64,000 nucleotides of DNA from contig DASTPP010000134.1 of NCBI GenBank assembly GCA_035762175.1, positions 1-64,000 of the forward strand, written 5' to 3'. Within the stretch, counting starts at the first letter, position 1, and every line of letters starts with the position of its first letter. The notes below the pieces were generated by a model. The model ran no database searches and was not told the DNA's origin. It saw nothing but the letters and a program-made list of their open reading frames with translations. The DNA comes from DASTPP01 sp035762175. GTDB taxonomy: Bacteria > Myxococcota_A > Polyangia > Polyangiales > Polyangiaceae. Both the position numbers and the translations under genes were made by a program. This document shows positions 16,301 to 24,212 of the stretch, piece by piece.

Positions 16301-18336
16301 ACGGCCAGATCGCCGGCCGCTTCGAGCGCGAGCGCAGCGAGGTCTGGGGCCGCCTCTCGCACGAGGGCGAAGACGTCGTCGAGCTCGCCGGGCGAGCCGA
16401 CGTCGGCGTCGGCATGCTCGCGCGCGGCGACGACCCCAACTGGAGCGCCGGCGGCCTCGTCGTCGTGCGCGGCCTCGAGCTCGGGGCCCTGCCCGGGCTC
16501 GCCGAGGCGGGCGTCTCGGGGCGGCTCTCGGGCACCGTGGCGCTCGACGACCTGCACGCCAAGCCCGACCTGCGCTTCGACTTCACGCTCCTGCGGGGCA
16601 AGGTGCTCGGGGGCGAGTTCCCGAGCGGCACGCTGCGCGGGCGCCTGACGGCCGAGGGCGGCAGCTTCGTCACCGCGACGCTGCGCCAGGGCGCGAGCCA
16701 CCTCTCGCCCGGGGGCGGCCTCTTCGAGGCGACGGCGCTCGCGTCGGTCGACTTCGAAGACGGCCTCTGGCCAGCGCTCGACCCCGACGAGCCGCAGACC
16801 TTCGGCGTGCGCCTGCGGCAGCTCGACGTCGCGCCCTTCGCCGCGCTCGCCGAGCCCGTCTTCGCCGACCTCGGCGGGCTGCTCTCGGGCGAGGCGACCC
16901 TCAGCCTGCGCGCTCGCCCGGGCGAGGTCGAAGAGGGCTCGCCCGCCGCGGGCGCCGCCACGACGCTCGAGGGGCACCTCTTCTGGCGCCAGGGCGTGCT
17001 GCTCGTGCCGCAGGTCGGGCAGACCTTCCGCCAGGGCCGCTTCGACCTGCGCGCCACGACCGAGGGCGAGACCGTGCGGCTGCGCCTCGCCGACCTCGCC
17101 GTCGGCGCCACCAGCGGCACCATCGAGGGCTCGGGCGAGTTCGAGGTGCCGACCGCGAGCCTGCGCGCCGGCGTGCTCGGCAAGGGCACCCCCGAGGGCC
17201 TCGACTGGGCGTCGGGGCGGGCGAGCCTGCGCATCCGCGAGTCGCAGAAGATACCCCTCACCTTCGAGGGCGTGCCCGTCGGCAACGCCTTCGGCGTCGT
17301 CGACGCCTGGGTGCGCGCCCGGCCCGAGGGCGCCCACGTCGCCGTCGCCCTGCCCGACGTCACGCTCGAGCTGCCCGAGGGCGCGACGCGCGACGTGCAA
17401 GAGCTCGGCGATCCGGCCGACATCGGCGTCGTCGACCGCCGAAACCGCCGCACCAAGCTGCTGCGCGAAGAGGACGCCTACCCCTTCACCATCGAGCTCG
17501 GCCTCGGCGAGTCGCTCGCCTCGCTCGCGGGCAAGGCCGGCACCGCCACCGCCCGCGGCGTCTTCGTCGAGCGCTCGGGCACCGACGTGGCCGTGCGCGG
17601 CCGGCCCGTCGTCGAGATCACCGACGCGGTGCGCATGCGCGGCAGCGTCGAGGCCGTCTACGGCCGCGTCACCATCCTCGGCAAGCCCTTCGTCATCGAC
17701 CGCTTCTCGGCCCGCTGGGGCAACGACGACGCCGCCGAGCCGGGCGCCCTCGGCGGCGAGGCGTCGAACCCCTTCGTCAGCGTGCGCGCGCGCTGGGACA
17801 GCTCCGACGGCACCCGCATCTACGCCGAGACCGACGACTACCTCGAGGACATCAAGCTGCGCCTGCGCAGCGACCCGCCCCGCTCCGACGCCGGCGTGCG
17901 CGCCCTCTTGCTCTACGGCCGCGACCCGACCGCGAGCGCCTCGAACCTCTCGCCCGGCTTCGGCCTGGGCCGCCGCCGCAACGCCGCCAACGACGCCGCC
18001 ATCGGCGGCGTCTCGACCGTGCTCAACTCGCTGCTCGACGTCGAGATCTTCGGCCGCCGCATCGAGACCCGCGTCGGCACCGGCCACGCCGGCGACTCGC
18101 GCTTCGGCGCCGCGATGGAGGTGCGCGAGAACCTCTGGCTCACCGTCGACACCAGCACCCTCTCGAACCAGCAGGCCGACCGCATGAGCTCGACCGACCG
18201 CGCCGCCGCCACCCTCGACTGGCGCTTCCGCCCGCGCTGGTCGCTGCGCACCACCATCGGCTACGGCAGCCGCTACGGCGCCCTCAACGCCGGGCCCAGC
18301 ACCGCGCTCGACCTCATCTGGCAATACCGCTACTGA
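13393..18336 (+). CDS. tamB: translocation and assembly module protein TamB (DUF490)
   Basis: 1647 residues from GTG 13393, three bases after the Omp85 stop. One N-terminal membrane anchor (AALLVPLFVALLVASLLAHG) precedes a long periplasmic beta-helical, AsmA-like body. The C-terminus is the DUF490/TamB domain: GRPVVEITDAVRMRGSVEAV, VYGRVTILGKPFVIDRFSARW, LLLYGRDPT, and a last segment ending DLIWQYRY with the aromatic end typical of partners of outer-membrane barrels. TamB spans the periplasm and works with TamA or BamA in outer-membrane protein or lipid transport. Position and spacing make co-expression with the Omp85 gene very likely. Confidence 0.93.
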   Translation: MSGRWRRHGERAHRAGGAALLVPLFVALLVASLLAHGDTPAARRFVARAATELLSSIFEGRLELDAIEHVGFDGVDVGRVRVYDPAGRLVIEGRGLHARSFVPDLLRRVFAGGPLVISIPTIRLEEAEVVLRPERRPEGGATVSIERAFRPREGPPEPEPEVGTLPRVVVVDMPAIELGHGAVRGEPAEGLPIEADVFEARASLRAGNRGVVLDVGRSGLGSRFLPPLSPRGTAEYHLRVPEPDDARPVLMWASFNGEIGRVPSALTARLEGGVLDARLDVARARADEVRSLLPGLPLLAEVSARLEAKGELPDLAFEGEVGVGPGRIKARGEAALGSPLSIGAQIEARGLDARSFFEGAPAFALGADLTARFRLEDLVPSLVLQGATLPTEFEGQKVPPVAARARLEGDAWRVDGRVEEPGLPVAIDLRVAPGGEVTFEAQGRAADLRAVPRLGGALAGSATLRAQGRASPRGLDVALDGRLAGFAAPGVSIGRASLTGRLHGPYSAPLASLSVAGEGASVAALPVARVEARATGTLRSSRVAVRLVDPRWDQLDLAAEMGLAPAVAFRDVRAGFRRGELKAEGAVAAIERLPGGGFALRRVRLESTAGSASADLVLRPADVDLEARGSVHLARLAPLLPGLPMTGGEAALLVSVHGDARGRRSGRASVRVSEAELAKLPLRAGAELHASFEGDRVALAYAAGLRPVGGQDVVTLEGRGEGTLRGSLLEPSTYERAVGRLEVHRATLHFDRAHRDPTARALLSGVPALSSFVRGTAHATLSVERDRPDGWPALRFSSETKQLAVALPAEKGARDPETGQVDARRRLLQGLDLLATLDVHHEGEGARARTTVAAGLRAADRQGALAFAEAHTEAPTERLVADLGALLSGPPGRALPATGRLRELPLGGKVALVARPFADWPRAVRPKGLEGRAGASVELSGTLGDPNLDVLLRLERVATTPERGAPWSIDGQIAGRFERERSEVWGRLSHEGEDVVELAGRADVGVGMLARGDDPNWSAGGLVVVRGLELGALPGLAEAGVSGRLSGTVALDDLHAKPDLRFDFTLLRGKVLGGEFPSGTLRGRLTAEGGSFVTATLRQGASHLSPGGGLFEATALASVDFEDGLWPALDPDEPQTFGVRLRQLDVAPFAALAEPVFADLGGLLSGEATLSLRARPGEVEEGSPAAGAATTLEGHLFWRQGVLLVPQVGQTFRQGRFDLRATTEGETVRLRLADLAVGATSGTIEGSGEFEVPTASLRAGVLGKGTPEGLDWASGRASLRIRESQKIPLTFEGVPVGNAFGVVDAWVRARPEGAHVAVALPDVTLELPEGATRDVQELGDPADIGVVDRRNRRTKLLREEDAYPFTIELGLGESLASLAGKAGTATARGVFVERSGTDVAVRGRPVVEITDAVRMRGSVEAVYGRVTILGKPFVIDRFSARWGNDDAAEPGALGGEASNPFVSVRARWDSSDGTRIYAETDDYLEDIKLRLRSDPPRSDAGVRALLLYGRDPTASASNLSPGFGLGRRRNAANDAAIGGVSTVLNSLLDVEIFGRRIETRVGTGHAGDSRFGAAMEVRENLWLTVDTSTLSNQQADRMSSTDRAAATLDWRFRPRWSLRTTIGYGSRYGALNAGPSTALDLIWQYRY

Positions 18337-18344
18337 GGCGCGCC

Positions 18345-19574
18345 GTGGCCCGCCCCCGCCCGCCGTCAGACGCCCTCACGCACGGCCTGTGGAGGCGCCG
18401 ACCGGTCGCCTCTCGCCCGGGCGAGGGGCCAGGGCGGAGGGCCCCGCCCCTCGCCGCCCTCGCCCTGCTCGTCGCCTGCTCGTCCGGCCCCCGCGTCCGC
18501 CCCTTCCCCGAGCTCGACCCCGCCGACCTCTTGCGCCCGGCCGACGACTTGCCCGGGCAGCTCGAGCGCGCGGGGCGCGAGCTCGCCGGCGCCGGCCTGC
18601 GCGAGGCCTTCCGCGTCGAGGGCAAGCTGCGCGGCGGCCAGCCCTTCGTCGCCATCGCCGCCGAGGGCCGCGACCCCTTCGGACGCCCCTCGCACGCGCT
18701 GCGCGTCGTCACCCCCGCCTCCATCGTGCTCGCGCTCGGCCCCGCCGACCCCGCGGCCCCGCGGCCCGACGAGCCCATTCGGCTCGTGCGCCACCTGAAC
18801 GACAAGGGCGTCTACCCCTCGGGCCTCGATCTCACCGGCGACGGCGCGCCCGACCTCGGCGTGCGCGCTCTTGACGGCACGCTCGCCCTCTACCGCGTCG
18901 AGCTGCTCTCGGCCACGCGCTACCCCGTCACGATCGCCGGCCCGCCCCGCGAGGCCGACGACGTCTCGGGCGACGGACGCCCCGACCTGCTCGGCGCGCC
19001 CCCCGCCGCCGAAACCGACCCCCTCGCCCCTCGCCTCGTCGACGCCGCCGTCGGCGACGGCGTCTCGTTCCGCAACGATACGCCCGCCGCGCGCCTCTTC
19101 CACCGCCGCGCCCTCGAAGCGCCGCCGCCCCCCGAAGGCGCCCCGCCCGCCGCCCGCCTGCGCGCCGCGCTCGAGCGGGCCTTCCACGCGATGCGCGCCG
19201 GCGACCCCCCCGCGCGCGCCTTTCAGCCCGCCGCCGACCTCGCCGCCTCGCTCGCCCCGCTGCCCGACGAGCTCGCCGCCTGGTGGGTGCGCTGGCGCGG
19301 CTACCTCGCCGACCGCGCGATCGAAGAGGCGGCGGCGAAGGCGAAGGCAGATGGGCCGCCGAAGTTAGAGCGGTCCTCGGGTCGGTGGAGCCCGCCTTGC
19401 GGCACCCCAACCTCGCCTCCGGCTCCGACCGCAGGGCCCCCGCCTTCAGGCCCTCGCCACGACCTCGGGCACCACTCTAACCGATCGCGATCTGCGACCG
19501 CAGCTCTTCGAGCAGCAGCAGAGACTGGGCGACCAGCGGCCCGATCGCGGAGGCCCGGCAGCCGTTCGTTCTGA
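18345..19574 (+). CDS. lipoprotein with FG-GAP/VCBS-like repeats; tail altered
   Basis: About 409 residues from GTG 18345, 8 bp after the tamB stop. The signal peptide ends in LLVAC. The mature part has propeller-like calcium-loop motifs: LDLTGDGAPDLGV and DDVSGDGRPDLLG. The later segment LAASLAPLPDELAAWWVRWR (about 19237-19296) is repeated, diverged, at 21079-21243. After ...KADGPPK the frame passes TTAGAG (a TAG one base out of frame) and continues about 70 residues of unrelated Arg/Pro/Ser-rich sequence antisense to the DUF1350 gene. The natural C-terminus is probably near 19367. Confidence 0.72.
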   Translation: MARPRPPSDALTHGLWRRRPVASRPGEGPGRRAPPLAALALLVACSSGPRVRPFPELDPADLLRPADDLPGQLERAGRELAGAGLREAFRVEGKLRGGQPFVAIAAEGRDPFGRPSHALRVVTPASIVLALGPADPAAPRPDEPIRLVRHLNDKGVYPSGLDLTGDGAPDLGVRALDGTLALYRVELLSATRYPVTIAGPPREADDVSGDGRPDLLGAPPAAETDPLAPRLVDAAVGDGVSFRNDTPAARLFHRRALEAPPPPEGAPPAARLRAALERAFHAMRAGDPPARAFQPAADLAASLAPLPDELAAWWVRWRGYLADRAIEEAAAKAKADGPPKLERSSGRWSPPCGTPTSPPAPTAGPPPSGPRHDLGHHSNRSRSATAALRAAAETGRPAARSRRPGSRSF

Positions 19575-20343
19575 GCATCTTCCGTCCGAGCACCCTGGCC
19601 ACGGCCCGGGGGCGCCCCCCGAGCTCGAAGCCGAGCGGCGTCAGGTGCCCCCCGGGCAGCTCCGCGTGCACGAAGCGCGAGGCGCGCTCTGGGCTGAGCC
19701 GGCCCGCGAGCGTCTCGATGAACCACTTGACGGAGCTATCGCCGCGCTTGGGCAGCGTCCCGGCGGCGTTGCCGGCGATGGTGTCGTTCGCAAACGAGAT
19801 GAGACCGGCGAGGGCGAGCACGTCCGTGCGCCCGAAGAGGATGGTCTTCGTCTGCGACTCGGTGGGCTTCACGCCGAGCCCCAGAGCATCCAACGCCCAC
19901 GAGATCGGCCATGGCACGGCGGAGCCGGTGTCGGAGATATCGGGAGCGAGCAAGAGCGCGGGCTGCGCGGCGTTTCCGGAAGGGCCCGTGCCGCCGAGCA
20001 GAATTTGCAAGAGCGAGATGATCTTGCAGCCGACGCTGTGCCCGACCCAAAAGTGCGGAAACTCTCGGCTGGACCGCGGGAACCCGAGCGCGCGCGAGAT
20101 CTGACGGCGCCGGTGGACCAGGTCGACGGCGATGTTCGTATGATCGAACGAGAACGCAAACGGAACGCCCACGATGTGGTAGCCGGCGTCGAACAGCCCC
20201 TGCAGGTACTCTGCGTAGAAGAGCTGCGGCCAGAGCTCGAAGAAAGCCCCGCCGTAGAACTCGATCACGCCCTTGCCCTCGGGGTTCTTCGCGACCCAGG
20301 CGCCACCAATGCGCTCGTAGCTCGCTCGCGCGGTCATCGTCAT
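19477..20343 (-). CDS. DUF1350 family alpha/beta-hydrolase-like protein
   Basis: 288 residues. The N-terminal GVIEFYGGAFFELWPQLFYA, then VGVPFAFSFDHTNIA, matches DUF1350, known mainly from cyanobacteria and plastids. A nucleophile-elbow-like GHSVGCKI follows FPHFWV, and LLAPDISDTGSAVPWP comes later. The fold should be alpha/beta hydrolase; the activity is unknown. Base composition is clearly less G+C-rich than the neighbours. The upstream gene on the same strand ends 4 bp before its start. Its 3' end overlaps the tail of the convergent lipoprotein gene by 98 bp. Composition, family distribution and flanking duplication suggest horizontal acquisition. Confidence 0.8.
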   Translation of the reverse strand: MTMTARASYERIGGAWVAKNPEGKGVIEFYGGAFFELWPQLFYAEYLQGLFDAGYHIVGVPFAFSFDHTNIAVDLVHRRRQISRALGFPRSSREFPHFWVGHSVGCKIISLLQILLGGTGPSGNAAQPALLLAPDISDTGSAVPWPISWALDALGLGVKPTESQTKTILFGRTDVLALAGLISFANDTIAGNAAGTLPKRGDSSVKWFIETLAGRLSPERASRFVHAELPGGHLTPLGFELGGRPRAVARVLGRKMLRTNGCRASAIGPLVAQSLLLLEELRSQIAIG

Positions 20344-20347
20344 GGCC

Positions 20348-20719
20348 TCAGCAGCTCTCTCGGGCGCGCCCGAACACCGCCAGGAAGCGTTTGGCGATCT
20401 CTGACCAGCTCAGCTCAGGCGCCGTCGCACGTCGGAACGCGGCCGCCTGGAGGGCCTCGAGCCGTGGCCGGTCGCCGTACAATTCTTCGAGCGCCCGGGC
20501 GACGTCGGCCGGGTCGACGACATGCACCGGCCTGCGCGCGTAGGCGACGGGCGTGCTGCGCGAGACGAAGAACACCGTCGAGCCGACCTCGGCGACCTCG
20601 CAGTCGGCGCCGAAGTGCTCGACGGGGCCCAGGGGCTCGATGTCGCACATTTCGCGCGAGTGCTCGCGCTGCAGCTCGAGTGCCGCGCGACCGGTGCCGT
20701 ACTCGACGCGCGGAATCAT
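20348..20719 (-). CDS. glycosyltransferase-like C-terminal fragment
   Basis: 123 residues, just upstream of and probably co-transcribed with the DUF1350 gene. The sequence resembles the C-terminal half of GT-B glycosyltransferases: DIEPLGPVEHFG, VGSTVFFVSRSTPVAY, VHVVDPADVARALEEL, and the ending SWSEIAKRFLAVF. There is no N-terminal acceptor domain, so it is either a remnant or a stand-alone small protein. I am not sure of the family. Like DUF1350 it is lower in G+C, and the sequence ahead of it (about 20800-20885) is the most AT-rich in this part of the window. Confidence 0.55.
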   Translation of the reverse strand: MIPRVEYGTGRAALELQREHSREMCDIEPLGPVEHFGADCEVAEVGSTVFFVSRSTPVAYARRPVHVVDPADVARALEELYGDRPRLEALQAAAFRRATAPELSWSEIAKRFLAVFGRARESC

Positions 20720-20930
20720 GGCCGCCCCCGGCGCTCGGCTCGTGGCGGGGGCCGGTTCAGGGCGCCGGCGTCGAGGACGGTTCGTTGCATCAGCCCCGCC
20801 TTTCTTTTTCTACCGAGAGCAAGGTCGGCCTTGCCATCAACTGGGTAGCTTGTCGTAGAAATTTTATCGGTCCACCAAATTGTACCTGAAGGCTCGGACC
20901 TCGACGAGCGGCGCGGCCGCGGTCCGGCTC

Positions 20931-21046
20931 GCTTCGGTCAGAGGCGGCGATTGGCGGGACCGACGGCAGCCGCGCCCAACGCCGCCGCGCTTCGGTCAGA
21001 GGCGGCGATTGGCGGGACCGACGGCAGCCACGCCCGACGCCGCCGC
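20931..21046 (+). repeat. 58-bp tandem duplication
   Basis: Two units, 20931-20988 and 20989-21046, both starting GCTTCGGTCAGAGGCGGCGA and differing by two bases near their ends. The pair lies between the island genes and the duplicated lipoprotein tail. The remaining gap 20720-20930 holds an AT-rich stretch that could be the promoter region of the island genes. Confidence 0.85.
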
Positions 21047-21078
21047 GCTCGGCCGGAGCTGCCGGCGCGACGCCGCCG

Positions 21079-21243
21079 ATGGACGCCGCCTCGCTCGCCC
21101 CATTGCCCGACGAGCTCGCCGCCTGGTGGGTGCGTTGGCGCGGCTACCTCGCCGACCGGGCGCTGCAAGAGGCGGCGTCGAAGGCGAAGGGCGAGGGGCC
21201 GCCGGGCTTAGCCGCAAAGCCAGCGCTGCGGCCGCCGGACTAG
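21079..21243 (+). pseudogene. detached copy of the FG-GAP lipoprotein C-terminal tail
   Basis: A 54-codon frame beginning MDAASLAPLPDELAAWWV that repeats, with about 15% change, the segment of the lipoprotein gene at 19237-19367. Similarity continues to GPPG, then TTAG occurs one base out of frame, just as in the first copy. The frame goes on to AAKPALRPPD and a stop. There is no own signal peptide or start context, so it is read as a remnant left when the intervening 1.7 kb arrived or was duplicated. Confidence 0.65.
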
Positions 21244-21791
21244 GCCCCTGGGGGGGCTGGCTTGGGGGGGTGGCCCCCCGAGCCGGCCCCTCGGGCTTGC
21301 CAAACGAGCCTGAAGCCCTGCCAGACCGAATTGGGGCCTGCCCTACGCCGGCCTCGGGCCTTGCCCGACGGCAATCGCAGCCTTTTTGTGCGGGGTTGTG
21401 GTTCTTTCGCCCGAACTTCTAGCCTGCCTGTCGCCCAAACTGCGCTGACGGCGCCTTCCCTCGGGCTTGCGCGGCGGCCGAAAAGGGCTGCCCGACGAAA
21501 GGCGTCGCTTTCTCGCCGAGCCGACAGACCTTCGTACTCGTTTGGCAAGCCTCCCGATTGGATGGCAAGCCTTTCTCTCCCCGACAAGCAGACGACACCT
21601 GCCGCTTGGCAGGCTTCGTCGGCCAACGACAAGGCCTCGAGCTTGGCGCAGGGGGCTTGGCCGACTGGCAAGGTGGGTCTCGGTCGCGGCCGAGCGGCCC
21701 TCGCTGGCAGACTGGCGGGCCTCGCTGGCGAGCTGGCGGGCCTCGCTGGCGAGCTGGCGGGCTCCGCGGTCAGGAAGCGGCGGGGGACGGC
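21244..21791. other. gene-free stretch with degenerate inverted motifs
   Basis: About 550 bp without a believable gene. The core TTGCC or its complement GGCAA recurs at least six times in both orientations (for example GGGCTTGCCAAACGAG, TTGGCAAGCC, ATGGCAAGCC, ACTGGCAAGG), mostly in GGCTTGCC/GGCAAGCC contexts. Open frames on both strands here are low-complexity and match nothing recognised. It looks like a decayed repeat array. Confidence 0.5.
21701..21763 (+). repeat. 21-bp tandem repeat, 3 copies
   Basis: Units at 21701, 21722 and 21743, each close to TCGCTGGCGAGCTGGCGGGC. The second and third differ only in the last base. They sit just before the second palindromic repeat element. Confidence 0.85.
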
Positions 21792-21983
21792 GCCCAGGTT
21801 GAAACCTGGGCTACGCGAAGCCTCTTTCGGACGGAGAGCAAAGCCTGGCGCCTCGGCCGGGCTCTGCGAGATCTGTCGATGCTCGGGTGACGCCTGAGAT
21901 ACCGACCGAGGGAGCCCGGCCTCTGTGCCGGGCTTGTCGCGCCGTTCGCGAGGCGCTGGCGTAGCCCAGGTTTCAACCTGGGC
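21792..21983 (+). repeat. 192-bp palindromic repeat element, copy B
   Basis: The left end GCCCAGGTTGAAACCTGGGC and right end GCCCAGGTTTCAACCTGGGC are hairpins, and the two ends are also inverted copies of each other. Inner AGCCYGGC...GCCGGGCT hairpins are at about 21842-21864 and 21913-21934. It aligns along its arms with copy A at 10159-10348; the centres differ. The right end overlaps the last codons and stop of rlmN. Confidence 0.87.
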
Positions 21984-23067
21984 GCCGCTCCCCCGCCGCC
22001 GCGCCCCGCGCCGCGAGCTGCCCGCACGCGGCCGCGACGTCGCCGCCGCCGCTGTAGCGAATGTGCGCGAACACGCCGTGCCGGGCGAGCGCCTCGCGGA
22101 AATCTCTGGCCTGCCCCTCGCCCTGGCGGGCGAAGGGGTCGCCCTCGCCGATCGCGTTGTAGGGGATGAGACTGACCCGCGGCCGGACGCCGGCGGCGTC
22201 GGCGAAGGCGCGCACGAGCTCGCCGAGCGCGCGCGCGTCGTCGTCCGTGTCGTTGACGCCGGCGAGCGGGGCGTAGGCCCAGAGGGGCACGAGGCCGGTC
22301 GCGCGGGCGTGCTCGACGGCGGCCTCGAACACCTCGCGCGAGAGCGCGTGCGACTTCTCGATCGGCATCAGCGAGCGCCGCAGCTCGGGCCGGGCGCTGC
22401 CGATCGAGAGCGCGAGGCGAACGCGCGGGGCCTCGGCCGCGAGGCGCCGGATGCCGGCGGGCAGCCCCGCGGTGCACACGGTGATGTTGCGCGCGTCGAC
22501 GGCGAGCGCACAAGGGTCGGAGAAGACGGCGATGGCCTCGAGCACCCGGTCGACGTTGGCGAGCGGCTCGCCCATGCCCTGAAAGACGACGCCGTGCACG
22601 CGCTCGCCCGCCGCGCGATCGAGGCTGCGGCGCACCCAGCGCACCTGCTCGACGATCTCCCACGACGAGAGGTTTCGGCGCAGGCCGAGGCGCCCGGTGG
22701 CGCAGAAGGCGCAGGCGAGCGCGCAGCCGGCCTGCGAGCTGACGCAGACCGAGAAGCGCCCGGCCTTCTCGAGCGGGATGCGCACCGCCTCGAACGCCGC
22801 CCCGTCGGGCGCCCGGAAGAGGAACTTACGGAAGGGGTCGACCGAGCTCTTCGCTTCGGACAAAAGCTCGAGCGAGGGCACCTCGCCCCGCTCGCGCACC
22901 GCCTCGAACGAGGCGCGCCGGACGCCGGCGAAGGGCCGGTCGAGGGGCTTGTCGCGGTGGACGGCGGAGACGAGCTTGCGGGCCTCGTCGAGCGTGAGCC
23001 CCGGCACCTCGTCGGCGAGGCGCCCCGGGGTCAGCGCTTGCAAGGCGAGCATGGCGGGGCGGCTCAT
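21973..23067 (-). CDS. rlmN: 23S rRNA (adenine-C2) methyltransferase, RlmN-type radical SAM enzyme
   Basis: 364 residues from ATG 23067. The radical-SAM cluster motif C115-x3-C119-x2-C122 lies in AGCALACAFCATG. Family motifs GVVFQGMGEPLAN, SLIPYNAIGEGDPF and the methyl-carrier Cys at about 348 (DVAAACGQL) are present. The enzyme methylates C2 of A2503 in 23S rRNA, and in many bacteria also A37 of some tRNAs. The frame is open upstream, but residues before 23067 are low-complexity. The final codons (GERRPG) and TGA are formed by the end hairpin of repeat element B, so the native C-terminus may have been replaced. Confidence 0.9.
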   Translation of the reverse strand: MSRPAMLALQALTPGRLADEVPGLTLDEARKLVSAVHRDKPLDRPFAGVRRASFEAVRERGEVPSLELLSEAKSSVDPFRKFLFRAPDGAAFEAVRIPLEKAGRFSVCVSSQAGCALACAFCATGRLGLRRNLSSWEIVEQVRWVRRSLDRAAGERVHGVVFQGMGEPLANVDRVLEAIAVFSDPCALAVDARNITVCTAGLPAGIRRLAAEAPRVRLALSIGSARPELRRSLMPIEKSHALSREVFEAAVEHARATGLVPLWAYAPLAGVNDTDDDARALGELVRAFADAAGVRPRVSLIPYNAIGEGDPFARQGEGQARDFREALARHGVFAHIRYSGGGDVAAACGQLAARGAAAGERRPG

Positions 23068-23243
23068 AGCACGGGGGGGCGCGGGCGCCGACGGGCGGCC
23101 CGAGGCGGGGGCGCCGCGCGGGCGGCCCCGGGGCTCGAGCTCGGGCGCGCATTGACGGCGCCGGCGGCCGGCCCATGCTTCGGGGGGCGCCCCGCCTCGC
23201 AACCCTCGACCGGCCCGCGCGGCCGGGCTAACGAAGCGCCACC

Positions 23244-24212
23244 ATGGGCCTTGAGCCGCTCTTCGGCATCATCACCTGGCTCGTCGTCACGGCCCTCGTG
23301 CACGTCTACCTGCGGTACTTCCGCACGGACGTGCCGCGCGCCCTCGACTTCGAGCGTTACTGCGAGGGCCGCCCCCTCGTGCTCGCGCTCTTCTCGCCCG
23401 ACACCGGCGCCGACGCCGTGCTCGATCGGCTGCGCGCGCTGCTCGACCCCCGCGGGCGGGTCGACAACTTTCGCGGCGTGAACCCCTGGCCGCACTACCG
23501 CTACCGCGTCGAGCTGCGCCGCCTCGGCGAGCACGTCGTCGGCGTCTACCTCGCGGGCTGCAGCCCGCGCCGCGGCGACCCCCCGCCCCTGCCCGAGCTC
23601 TCGCAGGCGCTCGGCCGCCTGCTCGAGGCGCCCGACCTGCGCATCGACCAGTTCTGGGTGCACCCGCAGTTCTACCCGGGCGACGCGCCGTCCGACCCGC
23701 ACGACGAGGCGGGCTGGCAGGGCCGGGTCGACGAAGAGCGGGGCCTGCACCTGAGCCTCTCGCCCGAGCGGCCGCTCTGGCTGCGCCCCGCGCTGCGCCG
23801 GGCGTCGGCCGAGGGGGGGTTAGGCGATGCCCAGCAACGTCGAGCTCAAGGCCCGGGCGCGCGACTTCGCCCGCCAGCATGCGCTCGCGCGCGCCCTGGC
23901 GGGCGGGGCGGCCGCCGAGCGCATCGAGCAGCTCGACGTCTTCTTTCGCTGCCCCCAGGGCAGGCTCAAGCTTCGCTACCTGGCCGCCGACCGGGGCGAG
24001 CTCATCTACTACGAGCGCGCCGACGACGCGGGCCCCTCGCTCAGCCGCTACGTCATCGCCCCGACCGGCGCGCCGAGCGAGCTCGAGTGCGCCCTGACGA
24101 TGGCCTACGGCGTCGCCGGCCGCGTGAAGAAGACGCGCCACCTCTACCTCGCCGGCCAGACCCGCATTCACCTCGACGAGGTCGAAGGCCTCGGCCAATT
24201 TCTCGAGCTTGA
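23244..24212 (+). CDS. membrane-anchored protein of unknown function; frame overruns its likely end
   Basis: An N-terminal membrane helix (LFGIITWLVVTALVHVYLRYF) is followed by about 165 residues of soluble sequence, including YCEGRPLVLALFSPDTGADA, VELRRLGEHVVGVYLAGC and IDQFWVHPQFYPGD. At 23813-23823 a run of seven G followed by TTAG leaves the frame open. One base fewer would give TAG at 23821, four bases before the CYTH gene start. As written it runs on through 386 bp of that gene in Arg/Pro-rich sequence. The functional product is probably about 192 residues, ending near 23823. No family recognised. Confidence 0.65.
   Translation: MGLEPLFGIITWLVVTALVHVYLRYFRTDVPRALDFERYCEGRPLVLALFSPDTGADAVLDRLRALLDPRGRVDNFRGVNPWPHYRYRVELRRLGEHVVGVYLAGCSPRRGDPPPLPELSQALGRLLEAPDLRIDQFWVHPQFYPGDAPSDPHDEAGWQGRVDEERGLHLSLSPERPLWLRPALRRASAEGGLGDAQQRRAQGPGARLRPPACARARPGGRGGRRAHRAARRLLSLPPGQAQASLPGRRPGRAHLLRARRRRGPLAQPLRHRPDRRAERARVRPDDGLRRRRPREEDAPPLPRRPDPHSPRRGRRPRPISRA

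Noticed and set aside
11050..18324. A 2424-codon open frame on the minus strand opposite the Omp85 and tamB genes
   Set aside because: Its composition (Arg, Ala, Gly, His, Glu runs) is what codon bias of the plus-strand genes produces in an opposite frame. The plus strand has clear Omp85 and TamB domains.
21240..21897. Overlapping open frames on both strands (143 codons minus, 211 codons plus)
   Set aside because: Low-complexity, no domain, and the plus-strand frame reads into the palindromic element. It fits decayed repeat DNA better.
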